Shown here: positions 16,878 through 23,446 of the stretch, one piece after another
How positions within the stretch are numbered: the stretch's first letter is position 1
Layout of the letters: each line of letters opens with the position of its first letter
Notes under the pieces: model-generated
Told to the model about the DNA's origin: nothing
Database searches by the model: none
The model's input: the letters and a program-made list of their open reading frames with translations, nothing else
Made by a program: the position numbers and the translations under genes
Assembly (NCBI RefSeq): GCF_014205875.1
Contig: NZ_JACHEN010000034.1
Span: 1 to 58,931 of the forward strand
Length of the DNA: 58,931 nt
DNA from: Anaerosolibacter carboniphilus
GTDB lineage: Bacteria; Bacillota; Clostridia; Peptostreptococcales; Thermotaleaceae
Direction: 5' to 3'

Positions 16878-16920
16878 TATTAATCCTGTGGCTACGTAAT
16901 ATAAGAATGATGCGACTTAA
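16878..16920. repeat. Family 2 intergenic repeat
   Basis: About 84% identical over 43 bp to the copy at 15843 (TTAATCCTGTGGCTACGTAA is the centre). It lies just downstream of the DUF4177 gene, as the other copy lies just downstream of the 195-residue protein gene. Confidence 0.65.
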
Positions 16921-16946
16921 TGGTACTTCAGAATTTTGTTTATACT

Positions 16947-17132
16947 CTATTCTTGCTTCTTCTCTCTTTTAAATACAAATACCATCATAGTACCAAATCC
17001 GCCCACACATTGAAAGTTAACAAGTTCCCAACCTTCTTTCCCGTGCTGTTCAAGTACTTTATCACTTTTCCTCTTTAAACTTTTTTCCGTATCAAAAAGA
17101 CTATTAAAAGTTACTGTTGTATATTCCCACAT
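16947..17132 (-). CDS. DUF4177 domain protein
   Basis: The 61-residue product matches the small DUF4177 family: WEYTTVTFNS at the start, then LEQHGKEGWELVNFQCVGG, in which the GWELV core is diagnostic. These small alpha/beta proteins are common in Bacillota genomes and mobile elements; function is unknown. AAAGGAGTT precedes the ATG. Confidence 0.75.
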   Translation of the reverse strand: MWEYTTVTFNSLFDTEKSLKRKSDKVLEQHGKEGWELVNFQCVGGFGTMMVFVFKREKKQE

Positions 17133-17277
17133 AATTAACTCCTTTCAAGGATTATGTATAATACTTGGTTCACAATTATCTATAACTATGTATATCTATA
17201 ATAATATAAGATACGCTATAGCAATTGGAAAATCCTGCTATGCAAATAAAAGTCTTGAAGGATTTACCAAATAAGGG

Positions 17278-17328
17278 TTGTTATAATTTTCAGGAAATAG
17301 TATAATAAAACCAATAGAACATACGTTC
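17278..17328 (+). promoter_or_regulatory. Promoter with LexA (SOS) box
   Basis: TTGTTA (17278-17283), a 17-bp spacer and TATAAT (17301-17306) form a near-consensus promoter. GAACATACGTTC (17317-17328), which fits the Bacillota SOS box (GAAC-N4-GTTC), begins about where transcription should start. LexA binding there would block initiation. The small gene at 17367 follows. Confidence 0.75.
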
Positions 17329-17366
17329 GATACCGTTCGCCACTGGTTATCGAAGGGGGAAAGCCT

Positions 17367-17480
17367 ATGTATACTTTGCTTTATGAGATTATAAAAGAAA
17401 TTGCCGAGGATACTAATATTGAAAAGGCTACATATGCATTAGAAAGAATAGTAAAAAGCAACCTTTCTCTTAACAAGTAG
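17367..17480 (+). CDS. Small SOS-controlled gene, 37 residues
   Basis: The ATG follows AAGGGGGAAAG at good spacing. The product starts MYTLLYEIIKEIAEDT and appears largely helical and acidic in its first half, with no membrane segment. It lies between a LexA-boxed promoter and an intrinsic terminator whose stem covers the stop codon, so the whole transcript would be about 175 nt. No family was recognised. It may be an element switch protein (anti-repressor or excisionase-like), or the RNA itself may matter. Confidence 0.6.
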   Translation: MYTLLYEIIKEIAEDTNIEKATYALERIVKSNLSLNK

Positions 17481-17490
17481 GTTGCTTTTT
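17453..17490 (+). terminator. Intrinsic terminator of the SOS-controlled gene
   Basis: AAAAAGCAACC and GGTTGCTTTTT form an 11-bp stem around a 16-base loop, ending in a T run. The stem includes the stop codon of the small gene and touches the stop of the leftward Xre remnant, so it may serve both strands. Confidence 0.8.
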
Positions 17491-17757
17491 ATAGTTTAGA
17501 TAATTCAATTGCTTTTCTAACCATTTTGAGAAGTCGCTCTCTCTTTTCGTCTGTCAATTCTTCCCCAGGCTCTAACTCTCCTGTATCGACCAAAACTTGT
17601 ATTAGTTCATTAGCCATTTGTTCTTTTGTTTTTGGCTTCGCTGTTTCACTTATACCTATCAAATAGTCTGTTGTCACTTCAAAATAAGCAGCAATTTTTT
17701 TTAAAAATTCATAATCTGGTTTAGAAAGCCCCCTTGGAATTATCGGTAGGCTTGGTT
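17489..17757 (-). pseudogene. Truncated Xre-type regulator
   Basis: The leftward frame reads GLSKPDYEFLKKIAAYFEVT followed by TDYLIGISE, the end of a Xre helix-turn-helix domain, then a C-terminal helical domain rich in Glu and Arg (EELTDEKRERLLKMVRKAIELSKL region). The first two helices and any start are missing, and an in-frame stop lies upstream. A methionine at 17677 could start a 62-residue fragment without DNA-binding helices. It is probably the remains of the element's repressor. Confidence 0.65.
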
Positions 17758-18026
17758 AGACTTTTTCTCTCAGCATAAACACCTTGGATACAATATCATT
17801 ATCGTATCTCAATTTGACCGTCTGATTGACCCTCAGATTCGCTGCTTGTTTGAATATAACGTGATCCATCGGTAGGTGGAGAACTTCAATAACTTCTTCG
17901 GGGTAGTGGTGAAGATATCTCAGCTACTATTCCATTAAAATGATTAACATTTAGGCTGCGCTCCACCCCACCTTTCCCTATAACTATAAACCATTTTACC
18001 AGTGGCGCACCTATTCTCTATAAATA

Positions 18027-18125
18027 GCCCACCATTGGGCGGATTGGGAATTGTGAGGAGAAATCCTGCCCCATCGGGGCAGGAAATACTTTACTCGAGT
18101 AATAGCACACTTAATGCGAAGTGTG
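18027..18125. other. Hairpin cluster upstream of rep, candidate replication origin
   Basis: Four inverted repeats follow each other: GCCCACCATTGGGC (18027-18040), TCCTGCCCC/GGGGCAGGA with a 3-base loop (18064-18084), TTACTCGAGTAA (18091-18102), and CACACTT/AAGTGTG (18106-18125). They lie directly upstream of the HUH initiator gene, the usual place for a rolling-circle nick site. No known nick consensus was recognised. The 270 bp to the left hold only short broken frames, including a leftward 37-codon frame ending at 17757. Confidence 0.5.
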
Positions 18126-18174
18126 GTTCTTAAAAGTCAAAGGTTTTAAAAGCTTTTTAAAAGGGGGAAAAACT

Positions 18175-19206
18175 ATGATTCATTCAATGTCCTATAACTT
18201 TGAGATTAAAATTGCAGGGAAACACGTCGCCCTAAAGCGGTACTCTAAGGAATTCCAGTACAATTATGCGGTGGATAAGGCCCCTGCCCCTACTAAGAAG
18301 GGTGGCAGTAAAAACCTTCGAGAGAACTTCACACGCTCCATTATGCGTGCCAGAAAGCGTGTTTTTGATATCATTGCATGCAATGTGGATGTGATACCCG
18401 ACTATCATGGACAGATGCAAAGACCTAAGTTTCTCACCCTGACTTTTAAAGAAAACATGCAAGATTTGAGCCTTGCCAATGAACAGTTTACACTGTTCAA
18501 TAAACGACTTTCTTACTATCTCTATGGTATCAAGAGAAATGTCCTAAAGTACATCTGCATTCCTGAATTCCAAAAGCGTGGGGCAGTACACTTCCATATT
18601 CTCTACTTTAACCTGCCCTATGTGGACTTTAACAAGCTAGGGGAAATCTGGGGCAATGGCTACATCTTTATTGAAGGTGTACAGCAAAAGGATGAGATTG
18701 AGGACTTCGCAAAATATGTATGCAAATACATCAACAAAGAAAATTCCAAAGGTGAAGATAACTTTGATCTCTATGTGGAGAAAGATTTATTGAATCAGAA
18801 AAGATACTTTATCTCCAGAGGACTTCGTAAACCCTCTGTGTATAAGTTGAATATAGATAAGGAGTTATACACAGCCTTTCTGGCTATGTTAAAGGACTTT
18901 CATGCTTCTAACCATGAGTATTCCAATGAATACGTGGGGAATGTTGAACTAAACACCTATGAGGTTGAGGAAAAAAAAACTGTTGAAAACTTAAACAATG
19001 CGATTAATTCCATGGTGCAAATGATGCTTGACCTGTATCATACCCATGTAAAGATAAAGTGGAAACATGTAAAACAACGATTTATGAACGCTGAACACTA
19101 CTTTAAAAGTAAGGAACTATCGGAAAAGATATTTTATAAATTCATGGAAAGGATGGGATTTATTCGTGCTGACGATTGGGAATGCGATAGCGCAATTTTT
19201 AGTTGA
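18175..19206 (+). CDS. HUH-type replication initiator (G2P/ORF2-like)
   Basis: The ATG at 18175 follows AAAAGGGGGAAAAAC and is preferred over a GTG at 18121. The 343-residue protein has motif 1 (FLTLTF, residues 86-91), the metal-binding HUH motif HFH (139-141 in RGAVHFHILYF), and a catalytic tyrosine region AKYVCKYINK (179-188) with Tyr181 and Tyr185. This matches rolling-circle initiators of filamentous-phage G2P and plasmid/ORF2 type, which nick one strand and stay covalently bound to the 5' end. Its 3' end overlaps the integrase gene by 41 bp, so the two are translationally linked. Confidence 0.85.
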   Translation: MIHSMSYNFEIKIAGKHVALKRYSKEFQYNYAVDKAPAPTKKGGSKNLRENFTRSIMRARKRVFDIIACNVDVIPDYHGQMQRPKFLTLTFKENMQDLSLANEQFTLFNKRLSYYLYGIKRNVLKYICIPEFQKRGAVHFHILYFNLPYVDFNKLGEIWGNGYIFIEGVQQKDEIEDFAKYVCKYINKENSKGEDNFDLYVEKDLLNQKRYFISRGLRKPSVYKLNIDKELYTAFLAMLKDFHASNHEYSNEYVGNVELNTYEVEEKKTVENLNNAINSMVQMMLDLYHTHVKIKWKHVKQRFMNAEHYFKSKELSEKIFYKFMERMGFIRADDWECDSAIFS

Positions 19207-20107
19207 TCAAGAGTTGAAGGGGAACACTCCTAAGACCATATATAATTATGAACGCTTTCTAGACTACTTTGCTGAGTTCTTTGGTAAAGACAGAATGGTA
19301 GATGAGTTAACTCTTATGGATTTGAAACGGTATCAACTCTCCATAGCGGACAAAGATAAGCACTATAACTTTGTGACTACTAGGAAGAAGAAAATATCAA
19401 AGACCACAGTACAAACTTATATACGTTCTCTCAGAGTCTTTATCAACTGGCTCTATAACGAAGGGTATATCACTGAAAACCTAGGGGCAAAATTCAAGCT
19501 ACCGAAAGCACCTAAGAAGGTAGTGGAGGTTTTATCTGATGAAGAAATAGAAACCCTGTTAGGGGCAATCAACCCTAGGACAGAGTTTGGTGTCAGAAAT
19601 CATTGTATTATTGCCCTCATGCTGGATAGTGGTCTGAGAAGAAATGAAGTCTTAGAATTGGACTTCGATAATGTCCACTTCACCCAGAACGTAATCAAGG
19701 TATCGGGTAAAGGTCAAAAGGAAAGAATCGTTCCATTGGGTCTACATACGAAGAAAATGCTCATGAAGTATATGAATGGCTATAGACCTATGCCTGAGTA
19801 TGAAACCAAAAGATTATTCATAGACCAAGAAAAGAAACCTTTAACCGATGATGCAATAAAGATGTTCTTTCAACGTCTAGCCAAGAAAACAGGCATAGAA
19901 CGCTTACACCCCCACATGCTGCGCCATACCTTTGCGACGAAGTATCTAATCAATGGTGGAGATATATTCAGTCTACAACAAATTCTAGGGCATACGAGCC
20001 TAGAAATGGTACGTAGATACTCCCATCTTGCTTCATCCTATGTAATTCACAATTTCCGCAGAATGTCACCCCTAGATAACATTCAGAAAAGGAATTTGGG
20101 ATTCTAG
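19166..20107 (+). CDS. Tyrosine recombinase/integrase of the Rep element
   Basis: The 313-residue protein starts with a GTG inside the rep gene. An N-terminal SAM-like core-binding domain (about residues 1-105) precedes the catalytic domain: Arg158 in SGLRRNEVL, Lys183, H-x-x-R in HPHMLRHTFA (250-253), His276 in LGHTS and the nucleophile Tyr285 in RRYSHL. The size is XerC/D-like, with no arm-binding domain. It presumably inserts the element into the tRNA-Arg 3' half. Two decayed relatives lie at 4.3 and 6.4 kb. Confidence 0.9.
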   Translation: MLTIGNAIAQFLVDQELKGNTPKTIYNYERFLDYFAEFFGKDRMVDELTLMDLKRYQLSIADKDKHYNFVTTRKKKISKTTVQTYIRSLRVFINWLYNEGYITENLGAKFKLPKAPKKVVEVLSDEEIETLLGAINPRTEFGVRNHCIIALMLDSGLRRNEVLELDFDNVHFTQNVIKVSGKGQKERIVPLGLHTKKMLMKYMNGYRPMPEYETKRLFIDQEKKPLTDDAIKMFFQRLAKKTGIERLHPHMLRHTFATKYLINGGDIFSLQQILGHTSLEMVRRYSHLASSYVIHNFRRMSPLDNIQKRNLGF

Positions 20108-20121
20108 TTTCATCTTCTATT

Positions 20122-20192
20122 GAAAACTACATCATTTTATCTATATACAAAGAATATCCATATTCTGTATAATAGGATTAATTCGTAATTGT
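20122..20192 (+). promoter_or_regulatory. Conserved integrase-distal promoter repeat, copy 3 (reference)
   Basis: Starting 15 bp after the integrase stop, this contains AGAATATCCATATTCT (20151-20166), a palindrome with a 2-base centre, then TATAAT (20168-20173) and ATTAATTCGTAATTGT. The palindrome occupies the place of the -35 box and spacer, so a regulator may control the cargo promoter. The same block stands before two other cargo genes. Confidence 0.7.
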
Positions 20193-20306
20193 AAAATAAT
20201 ATGTAACAATGAAAATTACATAAAAAGGAGTGGAGAAAAAGATTTTTTTATATTGAGCAAAACAATCAAATTATTAGGACTTGTATATAATAAAGGAGGT
20301 TTCGGT

Positions 20307-20672
20307 TTGGGACTCATTTACTATTTTAAAAAATTGAGAGATGGCTATGTAATTAACCAAGTGAAGCACATTAGGTTACCTTATTTTGAACCATCACCTA
20401 CTGTTAGAAAAAGGTTAATATTTTCAGGAAGAGTGCAGAAGGTAGGGTTTAGATTAGCAATATATGAATTAGCAAAGCGGTTGAATTTAACTGGTTGGGT
20501 TAGAAATAGAAATGACAAAAATGTTGAGGCTGAAATACAGGGAGAAAATGAGAAAATTATTTTCTTGATTAAATATATGAAATCATTAAAAAGAGCATCT
20601 GTTCATGATGTGGCAATAAACAAAATGCTGATTGTAGATGATGAGACAGATTTTGCCGTGATAAAGGAATGA
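20307..20672 (+). CDS. Acylphosphatase-domain protein
   Basis: The acylphosphatase signature RLIFSGRVQKVGFRLAIYEL lies near the middle, with the phosphate-binding loop and catalytic Arg (VGFR), followed by LTGWVRNRNDKNVEAEIQGE with the conserved Asn. The enzyme class hydrolyses acyl phosphates such as carbamoyl or acetyl phosphate. Start choice is unusual: a TTG at 20307 behind a perfect AAAGGAGG gives 121 residues, while a TTG at 20253 would give 139 but lacks a close site. About 30 residues precede the domain either way. It is the cargo gene next to the element's right end. Confidence 0.8.
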   Translation: MGLIYYFKKLRDGYVINQVKHIRLPYFEPSPTVRKRLIFSGRVQKVGFRLAIYELAKRLNLTGWVRNRNDKNVEAEIQGENEKIIFLIKYMKSLKRASVHDVAINKMLIVDDETDFAVIKE

Positions 20673-20689
20673 TTTTAATTCGCAATTTT

Positions 20690-20896
20690 CCTATTTTCTC
20701 AACTAAGGGAATCTCTAATGAGATTCCCTTTAATCATGTCATAATATCAACCTTACGATCTAAAGACCATTACTTTTAGACTACAAATATGCAAGTCAGA
20801 ACTTTTTTATGCATAATAAAAAACCTTGGAAATCCAAGGTTCTTATTTTTGGTGCGCCCAGAGAGATTCGAACTCCCGACCTTCTGATTCGTAGTC
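20690..20896 (-). repeat. tRNA-Arg 3'-half repeat C, attL of the prophage
   Basis: Bases 20850-20896 are identical over 47 bp to the authentic tRNA-Arg gene (57268-57314). To the left lie the tRNA terminator (CCTTGGAAATCCAAGG with a run reading as T leftward) and a further hairpin AAGGGAATCTC/GAGATTCCCTT, both shared with repeat B. It is at once the right end of the Rep element and the left end of the prophage. Confidence 0.92.
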
Positions 20897-21010
20897 TTAG
20901 AAAAAGCAAAAAACTATATAAATAGTTATAAATTATATAAGTAATTCCAATATTTCACCTAAAGATTAATTAATAATAAACAATTATATAAACTATAAAA
21001 AAATATATAA

Positions 21011-21037
21011 GGGGTAAAGTAGGGGTAATATGGGGTA
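21011..21037 (+). repeat. Left integrase arm-type sites (GGGGTA x3)
   Basis: GGGGTA occurs at 21011, 21022 and 21032, about one helical turn apart, in the left end of the prophage. The same hexamer occurs at 57201 and 57212 in the right end, in the same orientation. Such pairs of arm repeats are what a Tn916/lambda-type integrase with an N-terminal arm-binding domain needs. Confidence 0.65.
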
Positions 21038-21038
21038 A

Positions 21039-21070
21039 GAAATCACAGGGAATATATCTCCTGTGATTTC
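21039..21070 (-). terminator. Terminator of the late operon/SHOCT gene
   Basis: GAAATCACAGG and CCTGTGATTTC form an 11-bp stem with a 10-base loop just after the last leftward phage gene. The tail is short, so termination strength is uncertain. Confidence 0.65.
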
Positions 21071-21078
21071 ATTATTAA

Positions 21079-21693
21079 CTATACAATTTTAGACAAAAGG
21101 ACTTCTTTTTTCTGTTGGAATTCTTCCTCTGTAAGTATCCCAGTATCTTTTAAATCTGATAGTTTCTTTATTTGGTCTGCAATATCTACTGTCTGATCTA
21201 TTGTAGCTGCAATCTGTGGATTCTCACGAGCATACTCTTGTTTTATTTTCATTATTGAACTTGCCAATGATCCGGCATTTTTGACTTCAAAAACAACAGT
21301 GTTTTCGATTCCTTCATCATAAAACTTTACCACTAAATAATTAGTGACTTCCTTTGTTTTCTTCTTGAAAGCAAAAGCAAATACGCCAAGGGCTAAAAGC
21401 CTAGTAAATGTTACATCTTTTGAAATTTGCTCCTCTGTCTTAAACTCACCACTAATTATCTGATTGCTTTCAATATGAAAGAAGTTATTTGTTAATGTTT
21501 GATCAAAAAATATACCGTTCTTATTTATGGTGAAAATCCCGTCAATATTGTTCTTGCTCAAATTAGGATGTCCACCTAAGTATTTTACCGTTTCAATTGC
21601 AGCAGCAGATCCACCAGCCCTTTTTGCCTCCTTAAAAATATCTTTTGGCTTTAAAACTCCCTTTTCATCATCTTTTTTCCCAAATAGGCCCAT
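21079..21693 (-). CDS. SHOCT-domain protein, likely prophage moron
   Basis: The 204-residue protein ends with a short SHOCT domain: IKKLSDLKDTGILTEEEFQQ, then KKEVLLSKI. Before it lies a region of about 150 residues that resembles PH-like or DUF4429-like folds but was not firmly recognised. It is the last leftward gene, beyond the lysis cassette and next to attL, where lysogenic conversion genes usually sit. AAGGAGG precedes the ATG. Confidence 0.7.
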   Translation of the reverse strand: MGLFGKKDDEKGVLKPKDIFKEAKRAGGSAAAIETVKYLGGHPNLSKNNIDGIFTINKNGIFFDQTLTNNFFHIESNQIISGEFKTEEQISKDVTFTRLLALGVFAFAFKKKTKEVTNYLVVKFYDEGIENTVVFEVKNAGSLASSIMKIKQEYARENPQIAATIDQTVDIADQIKKLSDLKDTGILTEEEFQQKKEVLLSKIV

Positions 21694-21795
21694 AAGCTAC
21701 CTCCTTTGTGCTTTTATACCATTATATTACATTTCTTGTTTTGTCTACAATAGAGAGAATCTTTCTAATGACAAAAAAGAAAAAAAGCCGGAGCA

Positions 21796-22206
21796 CTAAG
21801 CCCCGGCACCAGTGTTACTATCTTTCATTTTTTTTAACATATTCACAATTCCACCTGGTAATGGCACCCCAAGTAAAGCAATGTTCTCTGTGATAGATAT
21901 CCCCTCATTGGCTATATAGAAATAGCATGCCATGGTTCTAAAAATTGGATTCTCTTGTGGGATGGTAAGGTCTAACTGATGGGCCAAGATCACAACGAAT
22001 AATATAGCTGCCTTTTTCATGAGCCCTCTAAATCCTACATCACTTGCCAAGTCTTTGTTTGAAATTGCTTTCATGATTCCAGTGACGTAATCTATAACCA
22101 TCAAGACAGCTAATATTTTGATCACGCTATCCCACCCCCCGATAAGATATGATAATGTCGTCCCTATAGCTGCTATACCTGTGTTTAATGCGTGTTTGTA
22201 TTGCAT
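21796..22206 (-). CDS. Phage holin (toxin secretion/phage lysis holin, TcdE-like family)
   Basis: The 136-residue protein has three or four hydrophobic segments and the pattern of phage_holin_4_1: KILAVLMVIDYVTGIMKAI, VGFRGLMKKAAILFVVILAH and a final helix around TMACYFYIANEGISITENI. Holins of this family form membrane lesions that release the endolysin. It sits 3 bp downstream of the amidase gene, forming a lysis cassette with it. Confidence 0.9.
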   Translation of the reverse strand: MQYKHALNTGIAAIGTTLSYLIGGWDSVIKILAVLMVIDYVTGIMKAISNKDLASDVGFRGLMKKAAILFVVILAHQLDLTIPQENPIFRTMACYFYIANEGISITENIALLGVPLPGGIVNMLKKMKDSNTGAGA

Positions 22207-22209
22207 TCT

Positions 22210-22929
22210 CTACACTCCTCTCAATTTGTTTGCAGCCTTCTCGATCATGATTGCTGCATACTCTCCTTTAACCATTCCCCCTGGTACTGCATTTTGTAGC
22301 CAATAGTCAGGCGTTGTAATGATTCCTTGTTGTACGAATACATCGAGTGCTTTTTCAAGCGCCGTTTTCTCCTTTTGAGGCGTCATATAGGGATGGCCCA
22401 TATGCTGACAGAGAGCTTTGACGACTGCCTCTGCATAGTCTTGCCAATGATCCAATAGCCTCTTTGTATCTGCAGCGTTATCGGCAAAACCATATTCTAC
22501 AATGACGGTTTGAGCAGTTCCAGTCTCTCTGATCATGAAATAATAATCTTTCTTCGGATTATTTGGAAGCGTCCTTGTGAAAACTCTTCTCTTTTTCTGT
22601 CCAGCTGCAGCTATGGCATCAATGATCGAATTAGCCAGTTTTCCATCGGAATAAATGGAGTGGATTGTCTCTGCTCCCTCGCCCCCTCCAGCATTGATGT
22701 GATTAGAAATACAGTACTTAGCTCCAGACGCTTTTACAAGATTGGTTCTCTGACCGGATGCTAGGGTGATATCTGTTGTTCTTGTGAGGCTGACGGATAT
22801 GCCTAGTTCTTTGAATCTTCGCTCCTGGTACTGTGATATCTGTAATGCTAAATCTTTTTCTTTCCAATGTTGGTTCGTGCCTCCTCCTGGATCAGCTCCG
22901 CCATGACCAGGGTCTATGATAAGTAACAT
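22210..22929 (-). CDS. Endolysin, N-acetylmuramoyl-L-alanine amidase (Amidase_3)
   Basis: The 239-residue protein has an Amidase_3 zinc domain in about residues 1-175: IIDPGHGGADPG supplies the first His, EKDLALQ the Glu ligand, SNHINAGGGEGAETI the second His, and VEYGFADN the catalytic Glu. The last ~60 residues probably form a cell-wall or dimerisation domain. It cleaves the amide bond between MurNAc and the peptide stem. There is no signal peptide, consistent with holin-dependent release. Confidence 0.92.
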   Translation of the reverse strand: MLLIIDPGHGGADPGGGTNQHWKEKDLALQISQYQERRFKELGISVSLTRTTDITLASGQRTNLVKASGAKYCISNHINAGGGEGAETIHSIYSDGKLANSIIDAIAAAGQKKRRVFTRTLPNNPKKDYYFMIRETGTAQTVIVEYGFADNAADTKRLLDHWQDYAEAVVKALCQHMGHPYMTPQKEKTALEKALDVFVQQGIITTPDYWLQNAVPGGMVKGEYAAIMIEKAANKLRGV

Positions 22930-22986
22930 GGTTCCTCTCTCCTTTCGGACATAAAAATAACACCATCTCAGGTGTCTATGTCACTA

Positions 22987-23052
22987 CTATTCTGTAAATA
23001 ATTTTGCTACTGCATCTCTAATTTTCTTCAACATTTCCAGTAGGGCTGCCAT
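22987..23052 (-). CDS. Tiny amphipathic peptide, 21 residues
   Basis: ATG at 23052 follows AAAGGAGATGATTGAGA. The product, starting MAALLEMLKKIRDAV, would be one amphipathic helix with leucines on one face and lysines on the other. Its gene overlaps the 33-codon gene upstream in a different frame. Peptides like this are common just before phage lysis genes, but the function is unknown and it may not be translated. Confidence 0.4.
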   Translation of the reverse strand: MAALLEMLKKIRDAVAKLFTE

Positions 23053-23119
23053 TCTCAATCATCTCCTTTGTTTTATTTTTGATCTCTGTAAGCTTTTGAA
23101 GCATCTCTTCTTTTGTCAT
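23018..23119 (-). CDS. Small phage protein, 33 residues
   Basis: The start overlaps the stop of the XkdW-like gene as TAATG, typical of translational coupling. The product starts MTKEEMLQKLTEIKNKTKEM and looks like a charged helix. It occupies the place of XkdX in PBSX-like phages but does not look like XkdX. No family was recognised. Confidence 0.45.
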   Translation of the reverse strand: MTKEEMLQKLTEIKNKTKEMIENGSPTGNVEEN

Positions 23120-23442
23120 TATTCAATACCTCCTTGAAGCATAATTTCAATTATATTGGTAAGGTCATATATACTTTGTGCAAGAATTTGATTGTTAATT
23201 TTAAGCTGCTCAATTTCTGACAAAGGCTGTGGGGGAACATAGTTATGTTCGTCAATTTCCTCCTGTGTGGCACTCTCTACCCATACACTACCATTCCACT
23301 TAGGCTTTAACATACCTTGGAAACTTAAGTCTTCAACAAGAAATTCCCCATCTTTTAACGTGTAATACTGTACTTTTTCGTCAATTACGTTTACTACTTC
23401 TACTAGATTTTCTCCGTCTACAATCGCCTGTCTATAGTCCAT
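23119..23442 (-). CDS. XkdW-like tail-associated protein
   Basis: The 107-residue protein carries the pattern of proteins following tail fibres in PBSX-like phages: a strand-rich front, LKPKWNGSVWVESATQEEID in the centre, and a helical C-terminus (INNQILAQSIYDLTNIIEIM). The centre matches phrases in XkdW and tail-fibre assembly proteins. The gene lies 4 bp after the fibre gene. It may help attach or fold the fibre. Confidence 0.6.
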   Translation of the reverse strand: MDYRQAIVDGENLVEVVNVIDEKVQYYTLKDGEFLVEDLSFQGMLKPKWNGSVWVESATQEEIDEHNYVPPQPLSEIEQLKINNQILAQSIYDLTNIIEIMLQGGIE

Positions 23443-23446
23443 CTTC

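Larger units (their letters stand above)
12834..20850. mobile_element. ~8.0 kb integrated HUH-Rep/tyrosine-integrase element carrying SIR2 cargo
   Basis: The element lies between direct tRNA-Arg half-repeats B (12834) and C (20850). It contains a leftward cargo block (SIR2 protein, two-TM protein, two unknown proteins, DUF4177), a truncated Xre regulator, an SOS-box-controlled small gene, a hairpin cluster, an HUH replication initiator overlapping a tyrosine integrase, and an acylphosphatase next to the right end. There are no capsid, conjugation or relaxase-partner genes. It is best described as an integrative plasmid-like or satellite-like element; classification beyond that is open. Confidence 0.75.

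Noticed and set aside
12834..20850. The Rep element as a filamentous phage (inovirus)
   Set aside because: The G2P-like initiator would fit, but no Zot-type ATPase, coat or adsorption gene was found.
9777..20896. tRNA-like sequences at 9777, 12834 and 20850 as tRNA genes
   Set aside because: Only the half from the anticodon to the 3' end is present, so they are attachment-site copies.
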